A stretch of DNA of 64,000 bases from Biomphalaria glabrata (taxonomy: Eukaryota > Mollusca > Gastropoda > Planorbidae). The notes under the pieces were generated by a model. It saw nothing but the letters and a program-made list of their open reading frames with translations, searched no databases and was not told the origin of the DNA. The DNA lies in the NCBI RefSeq assembly GCF_947242115.1, contig NC_074725.1, positions 19,386,398 through 19,450,397 on the forward strand. Direction: 5' to 3'. The translations under genes and the position numbers were made by a program. This document shows, in pieces, positions 21,001 through 31,900 of this stretch (position 1 is its first letter; the number at the start of each line of letters is the position of its first letter).

Positions 21001-22601
21001 ATGGGAAAATTAAAACATATCACATAAATAATTTGAAACTGTATCATGATAGAGAAGATGAGTTGATACAAAACATTCAGGAGGAAATAGAAAATAAATT
21101 TTCAGAAAGAGAAGAATGCTTGATGATAATAACAAATGAAAATCATAATGAAAATGATATTAAGGAAATACCTGTAATAGAAACAAAAGAGAATCAAACT
21201 TGGCAAAAGATTAATCTTAATAATTTAACTAAGGAAATGTCAAAAGATATAACTAAAATAATACAGGAATACAAAGAAATTTTTTCCAGTATACCAGGAA
21301 AAACTAATATTATTAAACATGACATTAAAGTAACAGATCCAAAACCTATCAAGCTTAAGCCATATAGAATACCGCTACATTTACAAGACAAAGTAAAGAG
21401 AGAAATAGACAATTTACTAGAATCAGGTATAATTGAGCCATCAACATCTCCTTATGCTTCACCAATTGTGATAGCCAAAAAGAAGAATGGAGATATAAGG
21501 TTATGTATTGATTATAGGAAACTTAACAACATCACAGAATTTGACCCATATCCAATGCCAAATATAGAGGATATTTTACATAAATTAAATGGAGCAAAAT
21601 TTTTTACTAAATTAGATTTAACTAAAGGTTATTGGCAAATACCTTTAACAGAAAATGCAAAACCTTACACAGCATTTGTAACACCATATGGTATTTTTCA
21701 ATGGAATTATATGAGTTTTGGATTAGTAAATGCACCTGCCACATTTAATAGAATGATGAACATGATAATTGGAAACAAAGAAAATGTTATTTGCTATTTG
21801 GATGACATATGTATTTTTAATAATAGTTGGGAGGAACATTTGGTAGATGTAAAAGAAGTATTCAAAATAATAAAAGAAAGTGGACTTACAATTCAAGCAG
21901 AAAAAGTAGAAATAGGATTGGAGGAAATAATTTTCTTAGGACATAAAGTAAATAACAACATGATTAGCCCTATTGAAGATAACATAAAGAAAGTACTTAA
22001 TATTGAAATACCTACAACAAAAAGACAAACTAAAAGTATATTGGGAATAGTAAATTATTACAGAAAGTTTATAAAAAACTTAGCAGAAATAGTGAATCCA
22101 TTAAATGACTTACTTAAAAAAGGAAAACCTCAAAAAGTAGTTTGTAATGAGGAATGTGTGAAAGCTATTGACAGAATTAAAGATGTTTTTAGTCATGAAC
22201 TAATATTAAGACTACCTGATAAAGACAAAATATTTTATGTCACAACTGATGCATCTGGTAATGCTATTGGTGGTTGTTTAATGCAGAACTATGATAACTT
22301 ACATCCTATATTATATGTAAGTAGAAAATTGTCAGAGGCAGAGAAAAAATATAGTGTCATTGAAAGAGAAGCCTTAGCTGTAATATGGGTAATTACTAAG
22401 CTAGAGAGCTATTTAATAGGAAGGAAATTCATATTATTAACTGATCATAAACCTATTCAATATATACAGCAAAAGAGCATGAAAAACAGTCGTGTTTATA
22501 GATGGTTCTTAGCACTACAGGAATATAAATTTGAAGTGAAAGCTATTAGTGGAGCTGTGAATATTGTAGCTGATCTATTGTCTAGAATGACATTGAAATG
22601 A
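18039..22601 (+). CDS. Gag-pol polyprotein of the Gmr1-like retrotransposon (fossil element gene)
   Basis: One frame of 1520 codons. Order by residue: a Glu/Arg/Lys/Gln-rich coiled coil (about 35-120); gag core; CCHC zinc knuckle CFKCQGKGHIAANC (about 342-355) in an Arg/Ser/Asn-rich region; protease with RDSGCN (Asp about 431); integrase HHCC zinc-binding part (about 667-708) and DDE core (Asp 737, Asp 797, Glu 833, the last two 35 residues apart); a GPY/F-like module (KGPFKVI, about 969); reverse transcriptase with KLDLTKGYW and YLDD (1253-1256); and RNase H starting TTDASG (about 1404) with DHKPIQ near the end. Integrase lies before RT, the reverse of standard Ty3/gypsy. Codon use is strongly A-rich. 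Gag and pol are fused with no visible frameshift site. Confidence 0.93.
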   Translation: MATSSYVDLKEVKETAMQDGKAMELKGKDLAAYVQQVVREEMERQDKIRREKEEIERQEEHQRQEIERQERIRKEEYEKQKEDQERQREHEAKMEKMRLDAAQARAQTEQRNNTNNSNNYTTQRDNPNSQTWLKRKIQSFDEQKDDIGDFLKRYEAKMSTFNMPEEEWSEILIDFVHGQALTICQNHDHHIDDSYQVLKRELLNAYGHNATTFRKKYFDNIPSLGIEPQTTINMEKDFFNKWVKLEKVNNSYEGLKNFILVDNFVNKCDPQLQSFIRERNPKTIDEITEIMRVYKNAYPNKPFSDRDKSKVDLIGYTKENVDRSRNRNRSNSGNRKYSEITCFKCQGKGHIAANCRRGNSRSGSRNRYNEQNNNRYRSRDRNDKGNYRNRSYSREYKNKGTDRIYFMEGNRNNFAVYPGFVDRIPVELIRDSGCNTLAVKTKFVKPHWYKGFTKKVELADGTVREFKAIRVYIETPFFTGYCDGIAIPEMRYDMLVGNIKGVKECSRKELEDWQNKYKNIRQNHENIETQNITSMVITRSMNKQDEKQENTINVISNDKEEETSNVIQIENTDVKEREIENETQNSLETQISQSEKETTPTFALEQMNDNIIGKIYSRILDKNNNNPMEKFCIENKILFRQTSKDNKKIKQLVLPQKYWKDVLIMTHDNNLAAHRGVKKCYRNLSKQVFWPKMKATINKYINSCDICQKRSNKSLVNKAPIQEMDEPTAPFQKVSIDLIGPLIQTENNNKYILTVIDMFSRYPEAIPLSNTSAENIINAITQKVITRHGIPKIILSDQGSQFKSEQFKKWTKQYNIQHIYSSVYHPESNGLCERYGGSLKRSLTKIIQNNQNKWDHYINYVLFAHRNNIHEATQFSPYEIIHGRKPRDELDVFKENLIGNENKLNNDSETTITTELKEIWTQAYNNNKKYKQSAHENINKKRQLKTLEVGNNVLILINDLKNKIGKQWKGPFKVIKQISDVNYQIEINGKIKTYHINNLKLYHDREDELIQNIQEEIENKFSEREECLMIITNENHNENDIKEIPVIETKENQTWQKINLNNLTKEMSKDITKIIQEYKEIFSSIPGKTNIIKHDIKVTDPKPIKLKPYRIPLHLQDKVKREIDNLLESGIIEPSTSPYASPIVIAKKKNGDIRLCIDYRKLNNITEFDPYPMPNIEDILHKLNGAKFFTKLDLTKGYWQIPLTENAKPYTAFVTPYGIFQWNYMSFGLVNAPATFNRMMNMIIGNKENVICYLDDICIFNNSWEEHLVDVKEVFKIIKESGLTIQAEKVEIGLEEIIFLGHKVNNNMISPIEDNIKKVLNIEIPTTKRQTKSILGIVNYYRKFIKNLAEIVNPLNDLLKKGKPQKVVCNEECVKAIDRIKDVFSHELILRLPDKDKIFYVTTDASGNAIGGCLMQNYDNLHPILYVSRKLSEAEKKYSVIEREALAVIWVITKLESYLIGRKFILLTDHKPIQYIQQKSMKNSRVYRWFLALQEYKFEVKAISGAVNIVADLLSRMTLK

Positions 22602-23203
22602 AATACTTCTGTAAATAAACTATGATTATATTGAGTATGTAATATATATTAATATATTGACACCATGTATATGTTATGAAAAGGGAGATAAGTAAAGTTG
22701 ATGTTAAGCATTTAAAAGTAAGTATGGATATTTTTTTTTGTGTGAATCATTTCATATATCATTGACGAAAGTTAGTTCTATGGAAAAGGGTGAGTATAAA
22801 AGAAAAATGGACAAAAGCGTATAAAAGGGTGGTAAGAAAAAAAAATGTATTGAATGTGTAAATAAAGTTTGTAATTGTTTTTTGAAATATTGTATTTTAT
22901 CAGATTACTGCCAGTGAAGAACATTTGAGATGTGTAGGACATGCCCATAGGATGCCACATTTTCCTCTATGATGAACTGTGTACTAAGGAGGATGATTCT
23001 GGAATGTTATGAACTGTTATGAACATTGACATTGAATATGAAGAACTGTCAAGTCAAGATGAAAATGTCAAGATGAAGAAGTCAAGATGAAGATGTCAAG
23101 ATTTTATGTTTGTTGTCTTCCCCTTAAATTGAAAACGCCCTTGTAAGACTTGACAGTAGTGGAAAAATATTGACATATTTTTTTTTCAAGGGGGGGAGGA
23201 ATC
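22602..23203 (+). other. 3' non-coding part and polypurine tract of the retrotransposon
   Basis: About 600 bases lie between the gag-pol stop and the 3' LTR. They include a short GTCAAGATGAA-type repeat near 23050-23100 and a T-run followed by the polypurine tract next to the LTR. No envelope or accessory frame is recognised. Confidence 0.7.
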
Positions 23204-23574
23204 TGTTAGACACCTTATTTATATAGGTTAGTTATTTTAGTTATTTAGCGACGCACCATAGTAGACGCATATTGAACGGGACTAGTGACGTTTGGGATAT
23301 GTTGGGTTAGAGACCGGAAAATCAGTTAGCGATAGAACATTCCAGGGTAACGACGTGTTTAGTGACAGAGACTTCTACTGTGGCCCTTTTATCATAATAA
23401 ATACATGTTGAATAGTTCATCAGAGTCGACTACATCTCTTCACTAGTTAAAATCGATGTGCCAGTTCTTGTTTGTATTGTTGTGCAACTACACGTAATAC
23501 ACCCGGACAATTACACCCAAACGATTGCAGAGTAATTGGTTGACTTCAAGACAGCCTGAACTAGCAACATCACA
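23204..23574 (+). repeat. 3' LTR of the Gmr1-like element
   Basis: 371 bp, TG...CA, apparently identical to the 5' LTR; followed by the ACTC target duplicate at 23575-23578. Confidence 0.92.
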
Positions 23575-23639
23575 ACTCTCACAACGTTACACAAAATAAA
23601 CAAATAGTAACTATTTCCCCACATATGTGCTATTGAGCA

Positions 23640-24170
23640 ATGTTGTACATCAATAAGACAGGGACGCTAACGACCGTGGCTAAAGACTTAAGGTCCTTTA
23701 TTGACTCTTATTGCTGAACAATGTTTGCAGTGTTTTTGGTCAGTGCTACATATTTCTTCTTCGGATGTTCCTCATTGTCGGCGCTTGCCTGTAGAACTTA
23801 TGCTGACCATCAAGGAATGCCAATATTGTTGGATGATGACCAGAGAAAAGAGTTTGAAGGGCATGGTGCCAACCTTTCTACGTCAGGTTTTGTTCGTGCA
23901 ACAACGCCAATGACGTCCATGTATTGGCTACAATAAAGCTGAATTAGAGTTATTCCCACTGCCCTTTTGCGCATTGGCCATTCAATGTGAATCGACAATG
24001 ACCAGTACGCGAAATGGCAAGCAGAAAGTAGAAGGGTGAAAGTGCAACAGCGCTTGGTGATTACAGATAGATGTCCAGCCTGTGACCGCAGCTGTACATC
24101 ATAGATTGGCCTCTTTAGTCTCATGAAAAGTTGCAATAGTGGTAAAGTGTCACGCACACACACACATATC
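23640..24170 (+). mobile_element. 3' fragment of an RTE-like LINE
   Basis: The + strand reads VQQRLVITDRCPACDRSCTS, then IGLFSLMKSC after an internal stop, near 24040-24135. This matches the Cys/His C-terminus of RTE-like LINE proteins. Upstream sequence is degenerate. A short CA/TA microsatellite follows at 24150-24180. Confidence 0.6.
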
Positions 24171-24282
24171 TATATATATCAAAGAGGGTAGGTAATCAAT
24201 GCTGACTTCTATATTAACAGTAGAGCAGCGGTTAAGTCCCATTTTCAAGCTCATTTTCATTGGCACAAAATACAAACATATA

Positions 24283-25324
24283 CAGTATTGTTTTTTTGTT
24301 GTTTTTTTTTTATTCTATAGGCAACATAATATAAATTTCGAATTCTGTAATAATAATAATAATGTCGGATGTCAATGTCGTTTGGGACGACGTAGGGCAT
24401 GAGATTCGTCAATGGGAAGAAAAAAACCTCCACGGAAAATTCACGGCTTTATTACATGGGGACAACATCGACAATTTAAGGCTGCTTCCTTAAAAAGATG
24501 CAAAGAGATTTTCAAAATCAACGTATTTTACCGAACTATCGATGTCATTGTTTCTCTTTAACTTGACAGATCTCTTGGGCATAAATTGTCATTATTTTTA
24601 AGTCGTTCATTTAAGTCGTTTCCTTTTAAGTGCATACGATGATGCCTGCCTGTCTCTTATCTAATTCCGACCCAGATGATATTGCCATAGAATATTTGCC
24701 TATTCTGGGATTTAATCCTTGAAAGAAGCCTTCTATAAACACATACAAAGTCTGTGTTCAGTACGGTACGAGATTTTGTTGTTTTATTTATCATAGACAA
24801 CTACATTTTATTGCCAAACTTTCCGTTGTCACAGCATGCATGCTATTTTTTACTTTGTCACTAGCTGAGCGGTCTTTCTCGAAGTTGCGACTGATCAAAA
24901 ATGACACATAGCATGTTGGCCTCACTTGTGTGTGTGTTTTTTCATGGAGCAAAAACTGACGGGTTTTCATTATGCAAATGTGTGTAATTGGAGAAGAACT
25001 ACTTATAAAACATTTGTTTTTTCATTTGAAACACTTCAAGTCGTTTAATTCTGTTCAGAAGTTGTAAAAACATTGCAGTCCTAACAGGTTTCTTATAGTT
25101 ATAATGTTTTTTGTTTGGTGTAATGCACAAATTATAAGACAAATTTCCATACGGACAATAAAGATTATTATTATTATGAATAAGCTTAATTTAAAGGTAC
25201 AATACTTGCGCTGGGATGTCGTTTTCTAAATAGGCGAGTTTTTGTGTCACACGCTTATTCTTATTGAGGGGGTGGGGCCTAGATATTCCTGAAACCGGGC
25301 CCACGGCTACCTTGCTACGCCCTG
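24283..25324 (+). mobile_element. hAT DNA transposon relic
   Basis: The 8-bp direct repeat AACATATA flanks the unit (24275-24282 and 25325-25332), the target-duplication length of hAT elements. The right end reads CTACGCCCTG, a typical hAT terminus. The left begins CAG but does not otherwise match. Inside on the + strand, degenerate transposase is visible: ERSFSKL near 24877-24897 and KINVFYRTIDVIVSL near 24507-24555, both features of the hAT C-terminal dimerisation region. Broken and old. Confidence 0.6.
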
Positions 25325-25332
25325 AACATATA

Positions 25333-25850
25333 TATTATAGAATAGATGTTGCCGGCAAAGTGCGAAATCCGGCATGCCTGGGCATTCTATAGAATGCCCG
25401 AAACGTCCAGGCAAAGTGAGAAATCATTTCTCTATTTCCTACTTTACCTAGGCTTTCAATAGAATGACAATAACTGCTTTAGGCAGTTAAATGATGATTT
25501 AAAGTATTTTATTGATAATATAAATTCTTCGGAATAATATTTCTATTCGCCAGTAATACAAACAATTTCGTCTTGTTTTTTAAAGTGTAAAGTATGTTTA
25601 CTTAAGACTGTCTAAGTGTGCATGCTTTGTAGGCCTACAAGTTAATTGTATTAGGTAAAAAGTTGATACAAAAGATGTTTCATATTGTGTTATGTGAAAG
25701 GCGAAAGCTCTATTACCCACTGGACTAGATATTGATAATGGTGATGACACGTTTTGTTGTGATCATCGTGAAAACACTTGTTAATTGATCATGTTAAACA
25801 AGGCTTCAGGGAAAAAGAATGAAAAACAGAACCACCATAATATATGTGCT
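25333..25850. other. Palindrome-rich stretch of unknown nature
   Basis: It contains a perfect 20-bp palindrome at 25380-25399 (gggcattctatagaatgccc) and a second palindrome gagaaatcatttctc at 25418-25432. The near-repeats ggcaaagtgcgaaat and ggcaaagtgagaaat flank the first. It may be the end of an unrecognised DNA transposon. Confidence 0.4.
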
Positions 25851-27420
25851 ATTCGCAGATGACTTAGCATTAGTGGCACACAAACAGGAGGAGCTTCTCT
25901 CAGGCCTGTAAGGACTTAAAGGAGTATGGGCTAACTTTTAGCTCCAAGAAAACAAACGTGATGGGGGCCATCTGACACAAAGCCACCCTCCATCCTCATT
26001 GATGAAAAGAAGCTAGAAGCCGTACACGAATTCTTCTACCTGGGATCCACTAGACGCCTGTCCCTAGAAGAGGAGATTTTAAAAAACACTAATCAATCTA
26101 GTGGTAAGTCAATAATTGAATTAATTAGTGGTAATTAATCATATTTGTTTGATATAGAAAAGGTGATATAAATCTTACGCAACTGAAATAAATGGATGTA
26201 ATGTACAGTTCTTTCCCCTATAAAGGCCTAAGCTTTGTTTAAAAACATTTTTTAAAATTTTGCTAGTTTTTTTTTTTTTTTGTTACATTGGGGATAAATG
26301 GGCTCAACATATGAATAGGCTAAAAATATCAATAAATAGATTTAGGCCTGTAAATATATAGCCTATTCTTACTCGAGAAGGCAAAGGAAGGGTGCCCCGT
26401 CAGACTTGGCGAGTCAACGCTTGAAGAGTTGGACAAGTTCACAAACCTTAGCAGCATCATATCTTTATCTTATATAATACAGACGTTACTTCAAAAAAGA
26501 AGATGGTTACGTCCTACGCGTCATGCATTTAGTCATGCATATTAACCAATGACTTAAATTCTGCCAAGTCACTGGTTTTCCTGGCTAGCTCAAGCAACCC
26601 ATTCCATGCTCTAATAGCAATAGGGAAGAAGGAGTATTTGTAAAAATTTGTCCTAGCATATGGGACGAGGAATGTGCCTTTATTTTGTGTCTCAGAGTAT
26701 TTTATTAAATTTTGGGTAATATCCGCTTTTAGCTGGGTGGAAAGACATGCTCCAATTTGATTTCCATTTCTATAATTCATCTAATTCTCTTTGTAAAATA
26801 TCTGTGTCTTGTGTTGTTTTTATTGTTCTATATATTATGCAATCGTCTGCAAATAATCTGACTTTTGTGCCTGAAGTAATGCAATTTGGTAAATCATTTA
26901 TGTAAATTAACAAACGATGGGGTGCCTACCCGGATGTAGCGTGCCGAATAGGAAAGGAAGGGAGCATTTTCCAAAGGCTGCATTGGACTCGAGACAAAAA
27001 TACACCTTCTCAACACAATCGTCATCCCTACAGCAAGATAAGCATGTAAGACATGGAAGTTATCTGTCAAAATTGAAAAACGACTAAATTTGGCTCAACA
27101 AAAATGGCTGAGACGGATTTCGGGAGTCAGTTATACGGATCGGTTCTCAAAAAAGGAAATATGAGGTTTGCGGGATATGTTCTCGGACAAAATGAATTAC
27201 GCATACCGTACCAAGAGTGGCGATGACATGGAGGCCAATACGATGAAAGCGCAAACAGGGACGTCCTCGTGTAACTTGGCGCCACACTTTCATGGAGGAC
27301 CTCAGAACAGTGGACACCAGGTGAGAGGAAGCTTCAGACATTGCCAGTGACAGATCCCAATTGGTGGGAGACCTAAGTCTTACTAGAGATCGAAGAGCAT
27401 GCTTCATGGAGAAATTATCG
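25850..27420 (+). mobile_element. RTE-like LINE, degenerate, split by another LINE
   Basis: The + strand reads YVLFADDLALVAHKQEELLSG near 25850-25905 and KKLEAVHEFFYLGSTR near 26010-26055. The C-terminal part continues after 26920, with LRRISGVSYTDR-like sequence near 27108-27142 in shifted frames. Sequence 26459-26919 is a minus-strand Jockey/CR1-like LINE inserted into it. Several stops and frame changes are present; it is a dead copy. Confidence 0.7.
26459..26919 (-). mobile_element. 5'-truncated Jockey/CR1-like LINE nested in the RTE-like LINE
   Basis: The minus strand encodes the family C-terminal part with a frame break: [20 protein letters not shown], then [38 protein letters not shown]-like, and the tail cgtaggacgtaac. 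The interrupted host LINE is recognisable on both sides (agcagcatcat and gatggggtgcctaccc). Confidence 0.8.
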
Positions 27421-27559
27421 CATTAAAAAATTAAACTAGATCTAGAATTGAAAAGATACCAGTAGATGCATTTTTATTAGATCTGAGTAGATTTTAGATC
27501 TGTATCTACTAAATATCTTGACATAGCAGGCCTAGCTGTAGCCTATTATATCAGGCCTA

Positions 27560-28092
27560 CTATATTAGATGATATAACTTTAGTTAGGCCAATATTAGAA
27601 TATGCATCCTCTGTTTGGGATCCCTCAACTCAAGAAAACATAAAGAAACTAGAACAAATACAAAATAGGACAGTGAGATTCATAACAAACGAATAATAAT
27701 AATAATAATTTGATAAAATACGATTTGTAAAATCACTTAACTTAGAGACACTTCAGGACAGAAAAAAAAAAGTGAAGTAGGCCCTAGCTATAATACATAA
27801 AACACTAACTAAACCATAAATTACAAATAGAAAAACAAAACCTAATAAAATGCTCAGAGAAAGACACAATAATAGAGGCACATTTCTTATTCCATACGCT
27901 AGAACAAATTCGTACAAGTGCTCTTTCTTCCCTATTATAGTCGTGCCATTATGGAATGTGTTGCCTCTGCCTGAATCAGCCAGGAAAACCAACGACTTAG
28001 CAGAGTTTAAGTCATTGATTAACATGCATGAATAGATTGACACATGAAATGCGTAGGACTTAATTATCTTCTTTTTGAAGTAACATATGTGC
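27560..28092 (+). mobile_element. 5'-truncated Jockey/CR1-like LINE
   Basis: The + strand reads [20 protein letters not shown] near 27593-27650, then an AAT microsatellite, then GTFLIPYARTNSYKCSFFPI and [18 protein letters not shown] near 27880-28032, then the family 3' tail. A SINE-like head (gtgcctggttgtgtggagtg) follows at 28090. It lies upstream of the TFDP promoter. Confidence 0.75.
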
Positions 28093-28200
28093 CTGGTTGT
28101 GTGGAGTGCGCTTAGGACTGTCAGAATCTATAAATAGTAATCTTCACATTTCAGTCAATGACATTTCTGAAGGAACGAAACGTTTAAAACAACAACAAAA
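28090..28200 (+). repeat. SINE-like tRNA-derived head, partial
   Basis: gtgcctggttgtgtggagtg, cgcttaggactgtc resembles the family-1 SINE head on the + strand; later bases include ttctgaaggaacgaaacg, like the body end. It directly abuts the preceding LINE tail. Confidence 0.4.
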
Positions 28201-28439
28201 CACCTTTTTTGAGTCACGTGCGTAATGGAAAAAAAACTTTTTTTTTGGTGACAGTAGATCTATATCTAAAATTTTTATGCGATTTCAGTGTAGGTAGATC
28301 TTCTAAATTTAATAAAGTTTGTTACATGAAACGTGTCAGCATATCTAGATAATCTAGATATAAATCTAGATCTAGTTTGTATACATTCTTTGCATAGGAT
28401 ACTTCTTTGTTTTGTGTTTGAACTTCACCTTTAACCCTA

Positions 28440-28866
28440 TTGCACAGCTACGCCGCATGCGCAATATCGTCCATGTGACTAAGAGAATCCAATCAAAGTG
28501 TGATATTTGCTGACGCCGCCAAGCTCGTAATGTTTTAGTCTAAGAAAATAGTATAAAAGTATATTGATATTCATAGCTTGTTTACAAACAAACATTTATT
28601 AAAATGGATTACTATTCCAACATAAAACAATAGTTTTATCACTTTCAAAGAAAGTTTCGTTTTCCACGTATTATTGGACTTAGTCTGCATTTTATGATTG
28701 GATACTAACCGGACGCCATTTTTCGTGTTTGCATGGAATCATCAGCTGGGTTTAATTTAGATGTACCCTTCTGTTTATGGATTTAGTTTTGTATATGCAA
28801 CTGTGCTCAAAATAAAAGTCTCTTTGGATACATTATCCATCAAAGGAGTTTAATATTCATAGATCC
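28440..28866 (+). promoter_or_regulatory. Likely promoter / 5' UTR of TFDP isoform A
   Basis: The stretch before the first TFDP ATG has a local rise in GC with an NRF1-like word (gccgcatgcgcaat, about 28453-28466), a CCAAT box (aatccaatcaaag, about 28487-28499) and GC-containing sequence (gctgacgccgcc, about 28510). There is no TATA box at a usual place. This resembles a TATA-less housekeeping promoter. The start site is not determined. Confidence 0.5.
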
Positions 28867-28912
28867 ATGGCGAATAGTAATACCACACTTGCCAGCTTAT
28901 GGGTTGATGACG
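28867..28912 (+). CDS. TFDP1: TFDP upstream first coding exon (isoform A)
   Basis: ATG in good context (gatccATGG) opens [15 protein letters not shown] and ends in phase 1 before GTAATA. It joins the exon at 34579, which needs exactly one leading base, to give ...[19 protein letters not shown]. The phase fit, the nearby promoter-like region and the absence of another open exon between them support the pairing. No cDNA is available, and the donor GTAATA is only fair. Confidence 0.65.
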
Positions 28913-31900
28913 GTAATATTTTTGTTTTTTGATTGCACTGTCACCGACTCTAGACCTAGATCTAGTGAAGTCTAGTGAGTCTAGTCTAGTGACTCCTAGG
29001 ACTCTAGCTAGTCTGAGACGAGTGAGTTTAGTCACAATTTAGTGAGTGACTGGTTCGTTCTGACAGTTCTGTGAGTGCGATTCTCATTCTGATTCTCTAC
29101 TAACTCAATTACTAGACTAGTCACTAGATTTATTAGATTTAGAGATTCTAGTTTACTGTTTAGCCTTGATCATCACTGGTCATCAGTAGATCATAATGAT
29201 GATCAGATGATGTAAATAATGATTATAATGTAATAGAGTCAGAGTAATAGACTCTCTAGATTAGATACCTTGCTTGATTTGATAACTAAGTAAATGAAGC
29301 AAATTATATTATATAAATTTATAAATAAATATAAGAAAAATAAGATAGTTAGATAGGTCTAGAATAGTCTAGCTAAGACTAGATTCTAGATCAGTAGATG
29401 TCCAGATGATGATCTAGAATAATCTAGATGACTATAGTATAGACAGATGTATTTCTAAATCTAGTTAATATAGACCTAGATTTAGATCTAGACTATTCTA
29501 GAGATCTAGATAGTCTAAGATGTCTAAGTTTAAGTATCTAGCTGGTAGAATCTAAGAGTCTATAATTTAGGTATATAACAACAGAAACTATCTAGTTATG
29601 TAGAGCTTGCTGAAAGGTTTACAATGATTTGAATGATACCAACTTTATCTTTCTGTGTTGTATAGGAGCAAAGTTATGCCTTTTTATGTGTAGAAAAATG
29701 GACTATTAAAAAAAAACTGTGATAGAAAAAATGGAATTTTCATCTTTATCTCATCATATTTTTATAACCATAATAATAGAAGCTTGAAATTTGGAACACA
29801 GCTACCCCATTATATGATTTCTAATTTGATTGTGTTATCTCAAATACAGCTAACATTCATTCACAGCTAATCCAATTGTTTGTAAATTGACTTTGATCCT
29901 TTTTCTAGAAAGCCTTCCTCAGCTTTATAATATTTATAAATATAATGTAAAATAACACCTTGATAGCATTCTCTCCACTAGATTGATCAAAGATAAGCCA
30001 TTAATGATTAAACAATGCATTTAAATCAGTTATACTTCATATTATCAATGAGGATTGCTAATGACATGTCTGGCGCCACACGTCACTACATCATGGAGTG
30101 ACTTCATTTAACATCATCAGGATGAGCCCAAACTTGCCTTAATAAGCTGATTTCCTTTTATATTTTGTGTACCTTAGTATAGAAAAAAAAGATTTCTAAC
30201 ACTACTCTATAATATATTGATTTTAATACAATAGTCATAGATTGTTATGGTAGTTAAAATTTCTCCACTTACCCATTTCGAAAAATTGACTGATGTGGCA
30301 TCATTTATAACTGATAACAGCTTGTTAGGGTAAGTTTTTTTTAAATTTTAGAGGACAAAATTTCATTAAAAAATAATAACAAACTTTAAGCATAAATCTA
30401 GGTCTAAATACAATTTAAAAAAATACCAAGCTTGCTTAAAAATGATAGTAAATGCAAAATCATTCTTACCTATGACTTTACTGTAAATTTTCGAAAAAAA
30501 AAACACAACTTTCATTTGTTGACAATGTGGTATCATTCAAAAGCTTAGGAATACTCCTTTAAGATTATCACATGGTTTTTTAAAAAATGAAGCAAATGTA
30601 AAAACAACAATCAATCAACTAACACCAAGAGTTTGGAAGTCTAGCCATGATGTTTCAAAACTATATAGCAGCTAGTCTAGCATTTATAGGTCAGTAGAGT
30701 ATATCTAGAGCTAATAGTAATAGTATAACAGAGATATTTATAAATCTAGATATAATCTAGATCAAGAATATCTATAATATAGAGTATAAATGTATAAATC
30801 TAGATTTTAGATTAGAGTATTAGATCTAGAATCTAGATTATTCTAGATCTAGGCTATATCTTATATAATACAGACGTTACTTAAAAAAAGATGATTACCG
30901 GTACATCTTACGCGTCATGCATTTAGTCATGCATATTAACCAATGACTTAAATTCTGCTAAGTCACTGGTTTTCCTGGCTAGCTCAGGCAACCCATTCCA
31001 TGCTCTAATAGCACTAGGGAAGAAGGGGCATTTGTACAACTTTGTCCAAGTTTATGGAAATAGGAATCTGCCTTTATCTTTGTGTCTTTCTGAGTATTTT
31101 ATTCATTTTGTTTAAATTGTATTTGAAGATTATGCTTCAGTGTTTTATATATATATATATAATTGCTACTTTACTTTTGATTCTTCTCTCCTGAAGGCTT
31201 TCTAAATTTAGTGTTACTCTAGTCAAATGTGAATATTCATTTGTTATGAATCTCACTGCTCTATTTTGTGTCTGCTCCAGTTTCTTAATCTTTTCTTGAG
31301 TTGAGGGGTCCCAGACAGAGGACGCGTATAATATTCTATTTTTTGCCTAACAAAGGTTAAATAACATTTTAGTTCTATGTTGTTATTTAATTTATAGAAA
31401 TTTCTTTTAATAAACCTAAATTTATGCTTTGTTTGATTTTTTGATAGTTTTATCAATATGGGGATTCCATGACAGTTTTTCATTTATTATAACACCTGGG
31501 TATTTTGCATTTTTTGTCTGTGTTATTGGTTTACCATGAATAAAATAAAAATGTGGAATTTTTTTTTTTTTTTTGTTACTCTTAATAACTGACATTTTTC
31601 TGGGTGGAAAGACATGCTCCAATTTGATTCCCTTTTTTGTTATTTATCTAATTCTCTTTGTAAAATTTCTGTATCTTATGTTGTTTTTATTATTCTACAT
31701 ATTATGCAATCGTCTGCAAATAATCTGACTTTTGTTCCTGAGCTAATGCAATTTGGTAAATCATTTTTGTTTATGTAAATTAAAAATAGTAGTGGACCTA
31801 AGACTGTTCCCTGAGGTACACCTGAGTTTACTGTTATTGGTGTTGATTTAGAGCCATTTATTATTACAGTTTGTTCTCTCCCTTTCAGAAAATCCTTAAT

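Larger units (their letters stand above)
15299..23574 (+). mobile_element. Whole-looking Gmr1-like Ty3/gypsy LTR retrotransposon
   Basis: Parts in order: 5' LTR 15299-15669; primer-binding site starting TGGCGACCCCGAAC right after it; a leader of about 2.37 kb with 40-bp tandem repeats; one gag-pol frame 18039-22601; a 3' non-coding part; polypurine tract (caagggggggaggaatc) ending at 23203; 3' LTR 23204-23574. Both LTRs are 371 bp, start TG, end CA and look identical by eye. The 4-bp direct repeat ACTC flanks the element (15295-15298 and 23575-23578). In the protein the integrase precedes reverse transcriptase, the diagnostic order of Gmr1-like elements rather than ordinary Ty3/gypsy. Identical LTRs imply a very recent insertion. 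It looks whole, with no obvious breaks. No envelope-like frame is seen. Confidence 0.93.

Noticed and set aside
22602-23203. Possible envelope gene of the LTR element
   Set aside because: Only short frames, no signal peptide or transmembrane pattern on the + strand.
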